This document shows positions 22,908 to 34,539 of a stretch of 64,000 nucleotides of DNA, piece by piece. The translations under genes and the position numbers were made by a program. The notes under the pieces were generated by a model. It did no database searches. It was not told the DNA's origin and saw nothing but the letters and a program-made list of their open reading frames with translations. The stretch's first letter is position 1, and every line of letters begins with the position of its first letter. Source of the DNA: Viola odorata (taxonomy: Eukaryota; Streptophyta; Magnoliopsida; Malpighiales; Violaceae); assembly GCA_963691705.1 (NCBI GenBank), contig OY829537.1:78079352-78143351 (forward strand), read 5' to 3'.

Positions 22908-25784
22908 TGTTGCTACCCGATTTTGGATTTAAATTTTTTTCATTTGTCGCATTTCTATCATCAATTTTCTAAAATCGTACTTCCATTTATCTATGTCAAT
23001 CTGATGTTTATTTCTACGCTTAATGTCATTTAAATTTTATTTCATACTTTTTTCGCATTTTTATCACTTTTTCCGTTCGAACCCGTATCGGTTCCCGAGT
23101 CAAATTCTCGAAACCAAGGGTCGAACAATTTCGCTCATTAGCTACTTACTTTTTATTATTTTTCTAACTCACGCTATCTCTTTCCGTTTCGTTCAATTTT
23201 TATTTTAGTATTTTATTACGCTCGAACTTTTATTACTTATAAGTAAATATTTTTTATCAAACTATATAGCTAACTTTTCACCATTTACTGTGTACTAATA
23301 ATTTTATTTTATTTTACTCTACATTTTAGTGACTTCAGTCCGAGTTTATATGCACTTTCAGGCAAAATTGTTCATACCACATGTTCAAACCAGGATAAAT
23401 CAAAGGGAAGATCAAGATTTGATCTTAACCGTTGATCTGGTTGACTTACAAGTCAACCAAGATCAAACGGTTCTCTAATTAATAGGTTTTCCCCCATTTC
23501 TCACCACCTTTCTGCGCAGGAGCTAGAGAGATCAGTTCATCCATCCTTTCCTCCCTTGATTCTCACGGCTTCCTCGAGCGGCACCACAACGCGACCAGCA
23601 ACCTCGAGCCTCACCACGGCCCACGTCATCACGCCGACGTCACCCAAGCAACGTCATCATCTCTCCACCGCCTCAACTCCGGCTATAAATAGCCAAGCCC
23701 AAACCGAAGAAAGGGGGGGAGGGACACAAAAATTCACACATCTCCTCCCACGCCAATTCACACCTTCCAAATCATCTCACTCTCACCTCTGTAAAATTAA
23801 ATCCAAGCAACCCAGTCAATTCAATCCCTCCTTTGCAACAAATTCAATCCAACCCATTGCAAAACTTAATATCCAAACACCCTATGCCAATTAAATCAAA
23901 ATCCAATCCATGGCAAAATTAAACTCAAATTAAATAAAAAAAAACAATCGGCCATCCCACACCCAGCCGCATCGCCGGCCAGCCACGCCGCACCAAGCCG
24001 CGCCACCGCCGGATCAAACCAGCCACACCGCACCTTCACCACACCGCACCTTCACCACACCCAATCCTTCCCAAACCGAAATCGGCCATCCCAAGCCGCG
24101 CCACCGCCTCAATCCACCGCAGTCCAGCAGTGCCACGACCGAAATCAGATGCAATCAAGCCGCGCCACTGCTTCAATCCGCCGCAATCCAGCAGTGCCAC
24201 GACCGAAATCAGACGCAATCAAGCCGCGCCACCGCCTCAATCCGCCGCAATCCAGTAGTGCCACAACCGCCGCCTCAATCATCTCGTCAATACCCCATTC
24301 CGCCACAACCACCGCTGCGGCCAAATCATCCCATCACCACCCAACCGTCGCTGCCAACATCTTGCCGCCTAGCCACAATCCAAGTCCACCCAGTCACTAT
24401 TTAATCCAAACCAAAGAAGAAGGAAAGAAGAAAAGAAAATAACGGGAAAGAGAGAGAAGGGGAAGGTCTACGGCAAGGAGAGAAAAGAAAAGGGAAAGAA
24501 AATAGAGAAGAAGAGAAGAAAGTGAAGCTGCGTTGACCAAAGGAAAAAAAAGAAAAATAGAGGGGTTGGGCAACGACCCACCAAGAGAAGGAAAGGAAGT
24601 TGGGCCTGCTCAGGCCCAGCAAGGAAATGCTTGGGCATGCGCCCAAGTGCAGAAGAAGTGGGCTGGGTTTAGTCCAGCCCGTGGGCCCATTCCTCGGCCC
24701 AGTTGGCCGAACCCAAGTTTGTCGTATTTATTCATTTCTTCGTACCAATCTTTCGTATGCTTGTACTATTTATTTAAATTTCCGCATGCTTGCACTATTT
24801 ATTTATTTTCCGCATGCGCACTATTTTCGCATACTTATACTGTTTATTTATTTTTCCGCACTTGTACTGTTTATTTATTTTTCGCACACTTGTACTGTTT
24901 ATTTACTTCTGCGCCCGCATTGTTTATTTTTCATATTTTCGTATGCTTGTACTGTTTATTTAATTTTCGCATGCTTGTACCGTTTATTTATTTTCGTATG
25001 CTTGCATGTTTAATTATTATTTTCGTATGTTCGCATGTTTATTTATTTTCGTATGTTTTTGCATGTTTAATTATTTTGCTTACGTTTAATGGTCAAAAAT
25101 ACTTATTTCACTTGCGTGCGTGCAATAATTTTGATACCGATTATTTGAATACTTGTACTATTTAACTAATTATCTTTGCACGCTTTAGAATATTTAAATA
25201 ATTATTCTGCTCGCATTTAATCGTTAAAATTAATTATTTCACTCGCAACAAGTCATTAAATATTTATCTACTTTTTTTTTGAACTAATAATCTCGACTAT
25301 GTAGGGCAAATCAATCAATGCCCTTCACACGTACGCCTCACAACTTCGTCCAAAAAGGGTATATCCGCCCGATATCCCTCCACAAGTAAACGTTTCTTAC
25401 TCTTATTTATTTCACGCTTTTTACGCTAGTATGCATGACTATTTAGAATTGTTAAAATTTATCCGTTGGGCATGATTATTAAATTAGAACTTCTTATTTT
25501 TCAAGCATAATTAAACACCTCTCTCTCCGGTAACCTTTTTAGGATGTGACTCGGGTGCCTAACACCTTCCCGAGTCCATAATACGACCCCGAACCGCTGT
25601 TCTCGGGTTCAGACCCACTTCGCCTTAGCTTTTCATTTTTCATGCATGACTTTAGGTTCCCTAAACCTAGAAACAAATTAGGGTGGCGACTTCATTGCAT
25701 TATGTGAGATGAGTCCCATTTCGTCTCACATCTCGTCCCAAACCCGCGTCGCATTAGGAAAAATTCTAAAAATAGGGTGCGACA
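22908..25784 (+). mobile_element. Solo LTR, family L2 (copy B), nested in the hAT-like element
   Basis: The 2877-bp unit runs from TGTTGCTACCCG to GGGTGCGACA, with the 5-bp duplication CTCAT (22903-22907 and 25785-25789). A TATA box is at 23684-23690, about 776 bp in. A TGGGCC-rich block lies at 24590-24720. From 24720 to 25100 it is a diverged repeat of GCATGCTTGTACTGTTTATT. A 210-codon open frame there is a by-product of the repeat. Confidence 0.88.
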
Positions 25785-26139
25785 CTCATGATTTTTTTCT
25801 TAAAAGTATGAAAAAATTATAATCATGGATAATTCAAAATTATTTAAATATATGTCACGAATATGCACTTATATTTGCCTTGAGTTTGAACACAATTGCC
25901 TTGAATTCAATATTGAAACATAAAATCATCAAACTGGGAAGAATAAAATAAACAAAAAAATAAGGACATGCCATCTCTAGATATGTTGAAGGCAATCAGT
26001 GGGGAAGATGCATGTGTTCTGACTTCCAAGGAAGCTGATAAGTAGTAGCTATGCATGCACATAAGCCATGCTACAACAGATCAAATAAGTGCATATTCGT
26101 GCCTAACCTTATACCTAATAACATTACTAATTTAGGCTC

Positions 26140-26512
26140 GGGTAAAAAATGAACCAAAATGATTAAAAAAACGAGCCTAAATTGTGAAAAACGAGAAAAA
26201 ATGGTGAAAAATGAGCCTAAACGGTGAAAATGAGCAAACATGGTGGAAAACGAGCCAAAACGGTAAAAAAAAGGAGCCAAAATGGTTAAAAACGAGCCAA
26301 ATTGGTAAAAAATAAGCTAAAATGGTAAAAAACGAGCCTAAATGGTAAAACCCGAGCCTAAATGATAAAACCCGAGCCTAAATGGTCAAACCCGAGCCTA
26401 AATGATAAAACCCGAGCCTAAATGGTCAAACCAGAGCCTAAACGATGAAACTAGAGCCTAAACGGTCAAACCTGAGCCTAAATGGTCAAACCCGAGCCTA
26501 AACGATAAAACC
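26140..26512. repeat. Tandem repeat, about 21-bp unit
   Basis: About 16 imperfect units of the form GAGCCTAAATGGTAAAACCC lie in the right part of the hAT-like element. Units become more regular towards the right end. Confidence 0.85.
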
Positions 26513-28021
26513 GGCATATAGAATCAAAATCAAGTCACATAGTCAAATTTTATCAAAATCTACATTTTTTGGGTCAAACATGATATTTTTAATTTTACTT
26601 AATAAAAAATTATATTTATTAAGTTAGTATGATTTAAATGGGTGTAAATGGGTATAAATGGGTGGGTATAATTTAGATGGGTATAAATGGGTATGGGTAC
26701 CCATTTAAAAAATTATATGGGTAATAAATGGGTATGATACCCATACCCACCCATACCCATTTAATCATTACCCATACCCACCCATTTGCCACCCCTACTT
26801 TGAACCCAAGCAGAAACAACAACCATGTAACAACGGAGCGACACAGCAACGCCTTGGCTCCGGCGATAGAAGAAACTCCAGCGATGGCAGCAGGCGAAGA
26901 CAGTAGCAGCAGTGGCAAGCCAGCAGCTTCTCCTTCCCTTCGTCCGCGTCGTTTCAGCAAGCAAGAATAGTAAGCAGCCGGCAACGTGACAGGCAGCAGT
27001 GGCGTGACAGGCGACGACGGTAGCCCAGCAGCTGCAACGCAGCAACTCGGCGATGACGAAGCAGACCAGTAGCGCCTTGGTAGTGGCGACACAGCAATAG
27101 CAGCCATGGCAACGACAGCAACCCTTCTCCGGCGGTAGCGGCAAGCAATTAAGGAAAAACCGAAAAAACCAACAAAAAAGGAGCAAATAAACAAAAAAAA
27201 GAAAAGAAAAGAGAGGTTAGAGCAAGCAAACGTATAAACTAAATGAATTGGGGAAGAATGAAAGGGATGAGAAATTTCTTGCCTTGGTTGTTGCTTCTGC
27301 CGCGAGAGAGAGAGAGAGAGTGTGTGTGTGGGCTTCTGTTCGCCTCTTGATATTTTTAGAGGGGTTGAGGAGGAAAAGGACAATTATTCTACAGGGACGA
27401 AGGGAAAGAGAAAGAAGCAAAACGAATTTGTAGTGAGTTGGCATTTGAACGTGAGGAGCAGGGAGGAAATGGTGCAGGAATGCATTAATGCAAATGCAAA
27501 TTAATGCATACGAGCGAAATATTTTTAGCTCGTATCTACGGTACACAAAAATTCTATTAAAGCTTTAAAAAGAAAATGGTAGGACATAGAATAAAATAGT
27601 CTAAGATAATTAGCATACAGGGAGCGACAAAAAGTTTGCTATTTCGCTTGCTAAAATTCGCAAAAAAAGCAACCAACGTTCGGACAGAAAAGAAAATGCT
27701 AAAAAAATAAAAATCGAACAAAACGCCATGAGATGGTGCTAGTTAAAATGGCAATAAAAAATAAAGAATAAAAAAAAATAGCTAATAAATGAAAATGTTC
27801 GACCCTTGGTTTCGAGAATTCTACTCGGAACCGATATGAGTTCGAACGGAAAAAGCGATAAAAATGCGAAAAAGTGATGAGATAAAATTTACACGTCATT
27901 AAGCGTAAAAATAAACATCAGGTTGACGTAAATAAATGGAAGTATGATTTTGAAAATTGATGCTTGAAATGAGAAAATATTTGACGATGAAAAATTAAAA
28001 GTCAAAAATCGGGTAGCAACA

Positions 28022-28040
28022 GTTGCCCCCTCTTTACTGT
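28022..28040 (-). promoter_or_regulatory. Polypurine tract of the L2 retroelement
   Basis: On the minus strand the bases just before the 3' LTR read GTAAAGAGGGGGCAAC, immediately followed by TGTTGCTACC. Confidence 0.8.
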
Positions 28041-28264
28041 CTAATCAAAAATCTGATATAATCGAGATTTTTGATGAGCAGTAAAGATGGTTGCTACCGA
28101 ACCAACATTGGTTTCGAAAAATGCAAAATGTAAATGCAGACTTCCCTGATAATGGGGTGAAATACAAATTGCAGAAATGTAAATGACTTGCTTCTATGAT
28201 AATGAGGACAAATGTAAAGGATGACTTCCCTAATAATGGGGTGAAAAGTAAATGATGAAATGTG

Positions 28265-28490
28265 AATCAGGTAGGGCGAGGGTAGCACTCGCAGTCCATA
28301 CCTTTGTACGGAAAAGTAAATCAGGTAGGGCGAGGGTAGCACTCGCAGTTCATACCTTGGTGCAGAAAAGTAAATTAGGTCGAGGGTAACACTCGTAGTC
28401 CATTGCTGTTTGTGCAGAAAAGTGAATTCAACAGCATCGAGGGTAGCACTCGTAGTCCGTTGCTGTTGATGCAGAAAAGTATGATGGGAA
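28265..28490. repeat. Tandem repeat, about 56-bp unit
   Basis: Roughly four units share GGCGAGGGTAGCACTCG and GCAGAAAAGTAAAT-like words. Confidence 0.75.
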
Positions 28491-28639
28491 CGTAGCTTGG
28501 CTCCGGAGTTGTTGCCACCTGAGACATTAGTGTGGAAATTTGAAAGGGAAAACCCCACTCGGACGCTGCTGCCCGTTGGATGTTGGTGCTAAAATCCTTC
28601 CGGACACTGTTGCCCGTCGGATGTTGATTTCTGAGGAGC

Positions 28640-28915
28640 CATCGCGTTGATGAATGGTTGGAAGTCACCGCGTTTGTGAGTGGTTGGAAGCCACCGCATT
28701 TGTGAGTGGTTGAAAGCCACCGCGTTATGAGTGGTTGGAAGCCACCGCGTTTGTGAGTGGTTGGAAGCCACCGCATTATGAGTGGTTGGAAGCCACCGCC
28801 TTTGTGAGTGGTTGGAAGCCATCGCGTTTGTGAGTGGTTAGAAGCCACCTCGTTTGTGAGTGGTTGGAAGCCACCGCATTGGTGAGTGGTTGGAAACCAC
28901 CGCACTGAAAAATGT
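28640..28915. repeat. Tandem repeat, 25-26-bp unit
   Basis: About ten units of GTGAGTGGTTGGAAGCCACC type are present. Each holds the inverted word GGTTGGAAGCCACC. Units are direct repeats without unique spacers. Confidence 0.9.
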
Positions 28916-29169
28916 GATCGGCCGCACAAAGTTGATTAGGGAGTGGTAACGTGCTCCATTCGGATGCTCGGATAGTTAGGAGGATGAGCTCGGATAGTGA
29001 GATTGGACGGTCTTCTCTCGGATAATGAGGAAGATGTCACTCTGATAGTGAGGACGATGATGATCTCGGATAGTGAGATTGGACGGTCTTCTCTGATAAA
29101 GAGTAAAACATTTTAAAAAAAGACACATGCTAACGTCATTCTAGGAGAAAATGAAATGCTGGAAATGTA

Positions 29170-29570
29170 AATAAGGTTGATGTGAACTTCACTTGGGGGT
29201 TGTTGCCCCCTGAGGTACTAATACGAAGATAGCAATGGAAACTCTGCTCGGACGCTGCTGCCCGTTTGGAGGATGGTGCTGAAAATTGAAATGGAAACTC
29301 CACTCGGACTCTGCTGCCCACTGGGAGATTGATGCTGAAAATGAAATGAAAACTCCACTCGGACGCTGCTGCCCACTGGGAGATTGATACTGAAAATGAA
29401 ATGAAAACTCCACTCGGACGCTGCTGCCCACTAGGAGATTCTTGCGAGATCCTTCCGGACGCTGCTGCCCGTCGGATGTCGGATTAAATCCTTCTTCGGA
29501 CGCTGCTGCCCGTTGGAGGTTAGTGCTGAATTCCTCTCGGACGCTGCTGCCCATCAGAGGTTGGTGCTGA
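29170..29570. repeat. Tandem repeat, about 55-bp unit
   Basis: Six to seven units share TCGGACGCTGCTGCCC, with the middle ones nearly identical over 55 bp. Confidence 0.85.
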
Positions 29571-29609
29571 AGAAGTAAATGCACGTCCGTGTGAACTGGC
29601 ACACAAAAC

Positions 29610-29830
29610 TTGGAAGGTGGGGTTTTGAACCGCCACACGAAATTTTTGAAATGTGGGATTTTGAACCGCCACACAAAATTTTGAAAGGTGGGGTTTTGAA
29701 CCACCACGCTAAATTTTGAAAGGTGGGGTTTTGAACCGCCACACGAAATTTTTGAAAGGTGGGGTTTTAAACCGCCACACGAAATTTCTGAAAGGTGGGG
29801 TTTTGAACCGCCACACGAAATTTTGAAGAG
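29610..29830. repeat. Tandem repeat, 36-bp unit
   Basis: Six units of GGTGGGGTTTTGAACCGCC type repeat every 36 bp. Because 36 is a multiple of three, the minus strand reads as a 12-residue repeat (FVWRFKTPPFKN). Confidence 0.88.
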
Positions 29831-31310
29831 TGGACCATTCAGATGTTTGCTTGGTAGATGATGTGGGGAGATTGATCACCGTGTGAGATTCCACTGGCGT
29901 ATATCTGTATCCTGCAAATGGGGAGGAAACAAACACGAAGCAACAACATGGATGGAAAAAGATAGAGCAATTGATAAATGGGAAAACAATGAGATATATA
30001 TGATGTATATGAAAGCATTCCACACTACCCTAAGGTTTGCCCCCCAGCATTTTATAAAAACAACTTCCCTATCAAGAGAAGGTTCAACAAGTTTATGCAT
30101 TTCTGGAGAACATGTCATCCAGTTTCTATCATATAAGCATGCTTGATACAAGCCTAGAAAAGCATCTGCATCTTGCCCAAGAGGTAACGACCTCAAGGAC
30201 GAGACTTTCCCACAACATGTAGACGTAAGCAATCCTCACGGGATATTGGTGTTTGCGCTCACACTCAGAAATCAGGCTACGTATTTACACTCAGAAAAAT
30301 GCAACAAACATAGCACAAAATCAGATTTGCAATGTCAATCCGAGTGAATAAACTTCAAATGAAGATGCACATGCATGGGCCTTCATATAATCGAAAGTAC
30401 TTTGCCGGGGAGGAGAAGTGAATATTTTTCTCAATGAACAGAGCCTGTTGATTGGCCGCGATGAGGGTAAAGTGCACAAGTCCTTCAATTTTTGCTAGGG
30501 ATGCTTCTTCTTTGAGATCACTTTGAGGGTGTTGCGCCTAGATTCTTGGATATTTCCTGGATATGCTTTCCTTCTTGATTTTTCGAGGACAAAGCGCTCC
30601 AGTTCTTTGTTCTTCATTGAGGACGCCCCTTCTTGATTGCTTTGAGAGCACTGTGCCCAAGCTTTTGGATCTTCACAGGGGTGATTTTTCGATGGAGTTT
30701 TTTTTATGAGCTGACCTTGGGGCTCCTTTTGCACTTGCTTCTGCTTTTGTTTTGTTGTGTCGTTTGAACACTTTTGATTTTTTTTCTTTTTTCTTTTTTT
30801 TTCTTTTTCTTCTTTTTCTTCTCTTTTTTTTCTTTTTTTTTTCGAACACAAAACACATCAGCAAGCAAAGCAAGTACAGTTTTCGTGCCGAGTTTCTTCA
30901 ATTCTGGTTTAAGGCCGAGGCCTTCGTCTCTTGTTTTTGTTCGGCCTTCTTCTAGCGCTGGCCATCAATAATCCTTAGAGCTTTCGCATCCCTTCTTGCG
31001 CAAACCAAGTTCGTTGTGCACCCTTCCTCTAGTTAGCCATCTCAGTCAGGCACTGCCCATTGTCTTAAAAAAATGAAAATGGAAGAAAGAGCAAAGCCCA
31101 ATGTCATTTTACTGCTATCCCATGGCTAATGGTGCATGTACCCTGGATATTATGCAAATCCAACTAGCACTTAGTTTGGCATTTGCGTACATGAAAGAAA
31201 TAAGGCATGGAGGTCCAAAATGCTCACAGGGATGCGTTTGTGATTGCTCACATCTAAGCATGCTGCAGATATAAGAACTAGCAGGCGAGATCATGCATGT
31301 CATATAATTT

Positions 31311-31847
31311 CAACTGGATGCACAAGTTATCCATGATGCAGTAACATGTTGAACATGCTCAATTTAAGGAAGGTTTAAAAATTCGAGAGGGTAGTATGGA
31401 TTTTATTCAAAGAATTTTATGCACATTTTGTAACAAATTTTAATAGTTTTAGCAATTTTATAGACAAAAAATATAAAGGTGCGACCACTCATAAAAATTT
31501 ATGAATAATTAAAAAGAATTTCCCCCCGAATACGGGAATGAATGCAGAATAATTGTACACAAATTTAAAGAGGTAGGGAAGAAAGTGGACTTCTCTAGAT
31601 GTGTGTACAACAAGCGGCAGCTAAATGACTTGACAGGTTCCTCAGCAAGGAATCGGCTGTATGATTCTGATCCAGCATCATCCGCATTAAAATTGGATGA
31701 TAAGTGTTGCTGCAAACATTTCTAATGGTTCCATCATAGCTTGAGACTGGTTGTTTGCAAATGCAGTATTTTCTGCAAGGAGGCCAGCTCATTGTAGCAG
31801 ATGAAGAACCATCTTAAAATATTTCCTATAATTCTTAGATGAGTAAT
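31311..31847. other. Unassigned stretch, no clear gene
   Basis: No family is recognised. A short minus-strand frame at 31595-31792 (SWPPCRKYCICKQPVSSYDG) has clustered cysteines but is too short to call. It could be host sequence or the edge of the L2 element. Confidence 0.3.
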
Positions 31848-32359
31848 TAGGGATGGCAATTGGGCGGGTATGGAGCGGGTAAGCACTATCCATACCCGCA
31901 CCCGCAAATTTACGGGTAATCCATACCCGCATCCATATCCATATGGAGCGGGTAAGGAAGGATAATTTTACCCGCGAATAACCCGCGGATATCCGTGGAT
32001 ACTCGCATATTTGGTTGAATTTCAAATTTCAATCAAATTAATATATAAAAAAAATCAATCTAATTTAATAACAATACCACACAATAATACGGGTATTATA
32101 TGAGAAAAGAAAAAAACTAAAGAGGAGTTGTATTTTAGGGTTGGTATATATATTTCGTGCGGGTATTATAGTGGATATCCATACCCGCACTTTGTGGGTA
32201 TTTAGTGCGGGTATTGGAGTGGGTAAGTACTATCCATACCCACATCCATACCCGCATTTTGCGGGTGCGGGTATGGACCCACAATGTGCGGGTAATACCC
32301 ACCCACAATTACGGATATTGGACGGATATCCATATCCGCGGGCGAAATCGCCATCCCTA
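31848..32359. mobile_element. hAT-like MITE
   Basis: Termini TAGGGATGGC / GCCATCCCTA are flanked by a perfect 8-bp duplication TGAGTAAT (31840-31847 and 32360-32367). Subterminal GGGTATGGA/GCGGGTA repeats are present at both ends. The element is 512 bp and non-coding. Confidence 0.9.
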
Positions 32360-32532
32360 TGAGTAATGGGGTTATGACCCAAAAAACCAAAAAGAAAAAA
32401 AGAAATGAGTAATGGGCCATCATAAACAAAGTCAGTTTGTCTGTCCATGTATAATTGTAAATTCACTACATTCGTTCATGGTAGGCCTCATGGCCATCTG
32501 TCATACCATGAGTAAATTTAACAACTTCTACA

Positions 32533-32983
32533 CAGGGCGGATTTAGAATTTTTTTTTAGGTGACTATTTTTAGAATAAAATTAGATACATACATATATAT
32601 ATAAATATATATATATAATTAACAAAATAATTAATAATTATATATGTATACAAATATTTTGACTAACAACTTTTAAATAATAATTCCAATTTTAATTTGA
32701 TGTAAAAATGAAACTTTAACTTTCCTATAAATTTTAATGGTATAAAATGAAGATAAATACTAGATATAGTAATATTTTTTATTATTAAAAGTATTTATCG
32801 TTAAGATATATATCAATATTTTCTTACCATTAATGAAGATTTAAATCTTAAATTTCCTAACTTTCATAACTAATTAATTAATTATTAATAAAAATAATAA
32901 TAAGTATATATATAAATTTAAAAAATGGGTCAAGGAGTGGGTGGGCTCAAGCCAACCCTGGCATCCCCCTGGCTCCGCCTCTG
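32533..32983. mobile_element. hAT MITE
   Basis: Termini CAGGGCGGATTTAG and GGCTCCGCCTCTG (inverse CAGAGGCGGA) are flanked by a perfect 8-bp duplication CTTCTACA (32525-32532 and 32984-32991). The AT-rich inside matches the truncated copy at 5035-5297. It is 451 bp and non-coding. Confidence 0.92.
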
Positions 32984-33103
32984 CTTCTACATGCTCCAGC
33001 TCATAGCCACGAACGAGACTATCAAAAGTTCTGCCAATTATTCTTCAAAAAACTCCGACAATGACCTATTTCACCAAAATAAAGAATCAAACACGAGAAA
33101 CAT

Positions 33104-34524
33104 GTAAAAGTATCTTATTGTTGTAGTCACTTTCATATAATTCACACTCTCTCTAAAATTCTCTCATCTCTTTCTCCATTTTAGGGTTTTCCCTTAGGCT
33201 GCCGCCGGCGCCTCTCTTTGCCGACGACAACCACCCATTTTCTTTTCTTTTGTGTTTTTTTCTTTCTCCTGCTGCTTTAGCTTCGTCTTCTTCTTCTTCT
33301 TTTTTCTTTTTCTCTTTGGTTCTTCTCATCGGATCTTAATCACGAGGGAGGTTGGTGGTCGGTTCTAGTGAAAGAGGTTGTGGCTGGAGTGGGTTTCACG
33401 GATCGAGAGGTAGAGTGGTGATGGCGGTGGGAGATCGGCTAAGGGTGTGGTTGTGTCGGTGGAGTCGGTAGTGGCGGCCTTTTGTTGATGTCAGGCCCAG
33501 AGGGATGGGTTCGGTGGCTGTGGTGATGAGGCATTTAGCCAGGTAGGTTTTGAGTCCGAGTTGCAGCGGTGGCTGGCAGTAGCTGGCAAGTGGATTTTTT
33601 CGGGGTTGTTTTTTGGTTTCCGAGTGGCAGCGGTGACTGGCGAGTGGTTGTGATGATTGAGGAGATGGTGTGGAGATGGAGATGGTAGTTGGTACCGAGA
33701 TGGATGTGTAGTGATGGTTGCCGATTTTGTGGCGTTTGGCCGGGTCGATTTTGGGTCCGAGTTGTAGCGGTGGTCGGCGAGTGGTTGGCGAGTGGCTGGT
33801 GGTAGCAGGCGAGTTTTTTCAGGGTTGGTTTCTGGTTTTTGAGTTGCAGCGGTGACTGACGAGTGGTTGAGATGATTGACGAGTGGTTGAGATGATTGAG
33901 GAGATGGTGCGGCGATGGATATGGTGGTTGGTACCGAGTTGGATGTGTGGTGTTGGTGGCCGATTTGGTTCATTTGAGGTGTTGATCATGGTTGGAGGAG
34001 TTTGCGCAGATCGGGAGGCAGTGTGGTGACTACGGTGGGAGACCGTCCGAGGGTGTGGTTGTGTCGATGGCGTGGGTGTGGTGGTGCCAGTAGTGGCGTT
34101 GTTTGTCGATGGCCGACCGAGTTGGTTGGGTCCGACTGTGGTGTGGACGGCGGCGACGAGTTTGGTTCCGGTGATTCCGGTGGGTGAGGCTGCTGGGTTA
34201 TGGAGCGACGGCGAGGGAGCGATGTCAGCAGCAGTGAATGACCGAGGAAGATGGTGGCGGCAGTAGAGCATGAGGCGGCGGTGATGAAGAGAAGACTAAA
34301 GGTTTTTGTGCTTTTTAGGGTTTAGGCTTGGGCTGCTTGAAGAGTAGCTTGGGCTTGGACCTTGCGTGGGGCTTGCTCAATTTGGTTAATTTTTTATTTG
34401 GGCCTTGAGCGCAGTCTGTGTTTGTTGAGCCAGCTTGTTTGGCTCGTGTCTCTTCTATTTGGTTCGTGTTCTCTATTATGGTCATTTTTCATGACCCTAT
34501 TAATATATATCTGCCTTTTAAAAA
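33104..34524 (+). mobile_element. Non-LTR retroelement insertion without coding capacity
   Basis: A 15-bp direct repeat AAACACGAGAAACAT flanks the insert (33089-33103 and 34525-34539), and the right end finishes in a short A-run after CTGCCTTTT. This is the signature of target-primed reverse transcription. The 5' part has a CT-rich leader and GCTGCCGCCGGCG. The middle is a GC-rich, internally repeated stretch (GAGTGGTTGAGATGATTGA and GGTTGGTACCGAG words). There is no endonuclease or RT. It may be an internally deleted L1-type LINE or a retroposed transcript; long minus-strand frames (33491-34271) are composition artefacts. Confidence 0.7.
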
Positions 34525-34539
34525 AAACACGAGAAACAT

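Larger units (their letters stand above)
22524..26797. mobile_element. hAT-like element nested in the L2 LTR
   Basis: Perfect termini TAGGGGTGGC / GCCACCCCTA are flanked by the 8-bp duplication CTTTGAAC (22516-22523 and 26798-26805). Subterminal repeats of GGGTATGGG and its complement fill both ends. Without the nested solo LTR it is about 1.4 kb. It carries a tandem repeat (26140-26512) and no transposase. Confidence 0.85.
21338..28021 (-). mobile_element. 3' LTR of an L2-family retroelement, minus strand, with nested insertions
   Basis: In plus orientation it begins TGTCGCACCCCC and ends GGGTAGCAACA, the inverse of copies A, B and D. Removing the hAT-like insertion and its duplication leaves about 2.4 kb. 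Next to its inner end lies a polypurine tract, so it is a 3' LTR with attached internal sequence rather than a solo LTR. The partner 5' LTR was not found up to 31.8 kb. Long open frames on the minus strand within 26673-27383 cross the insertion junction and are not considered genes. Confidence 0.8.
28041..31310 (-). mobile_element. Internal 3' remnant of the L2 retroelement
   Basis: This sequence lies upstream (minus sense) of the polypurine tract and consists largely of tandem repeats (28265-28490, 28640-28915, 29170-29570, 29610-29830). Repeat-rich non-coding 3' regions are known from Tat/Ogre elements. No gag or pol domain is recognisable. A minus-strand frame at 29876-30232 (including LPLGQDADAFLGLYQACLYD) looks less repetitive and could be a captured or internal exon, but I recognise no family. 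The right boundary is unknown. Confidence 0.5.

Noticed and set aside
24533..25165. 210-residue plus-strand frame with many Tyr/Leu/Phe
   Set aside because: It lies in the repeat part of the L2 solo LTR; the hydrophobic pattern comes from the CTGTTTATTTA repeat.
26673..27383. 236-residue minus-strand frame with a hydrophobic segment
   Set aside because: It crosses the junction between the hAT-like element and the L2 LTR and has overlapping rivals in other frames.
28640..28915. Regular repeats with inner inverted words, CRISPR-like in look
   Set aside because: Units are contiguous direct repeats without unique spacers, in a plant retroelement; this is a tandem repeat.
28375..28929. 184-residue minus-strand frame with a repeating GGFQPL(T/I) phrase
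   Set aside because: Purely the translation of a 26-bp tandem repeat; no conserved start or domain.
30495..30971. Lys/Glu-rich frame on the minus strand and Phe-rich frames on the plus strand
   Set aside because: They arise from a TTTTTCTTTTT run at 30778-30842; no family is recognisable.
33491..34271. Overlapping minus-strand frames rich in Pro, Ser, Thr and His
   Set aside because: The inserted retroposon is plus-oriented (A-tail at the right); the frames reflect GC-rich repeats.
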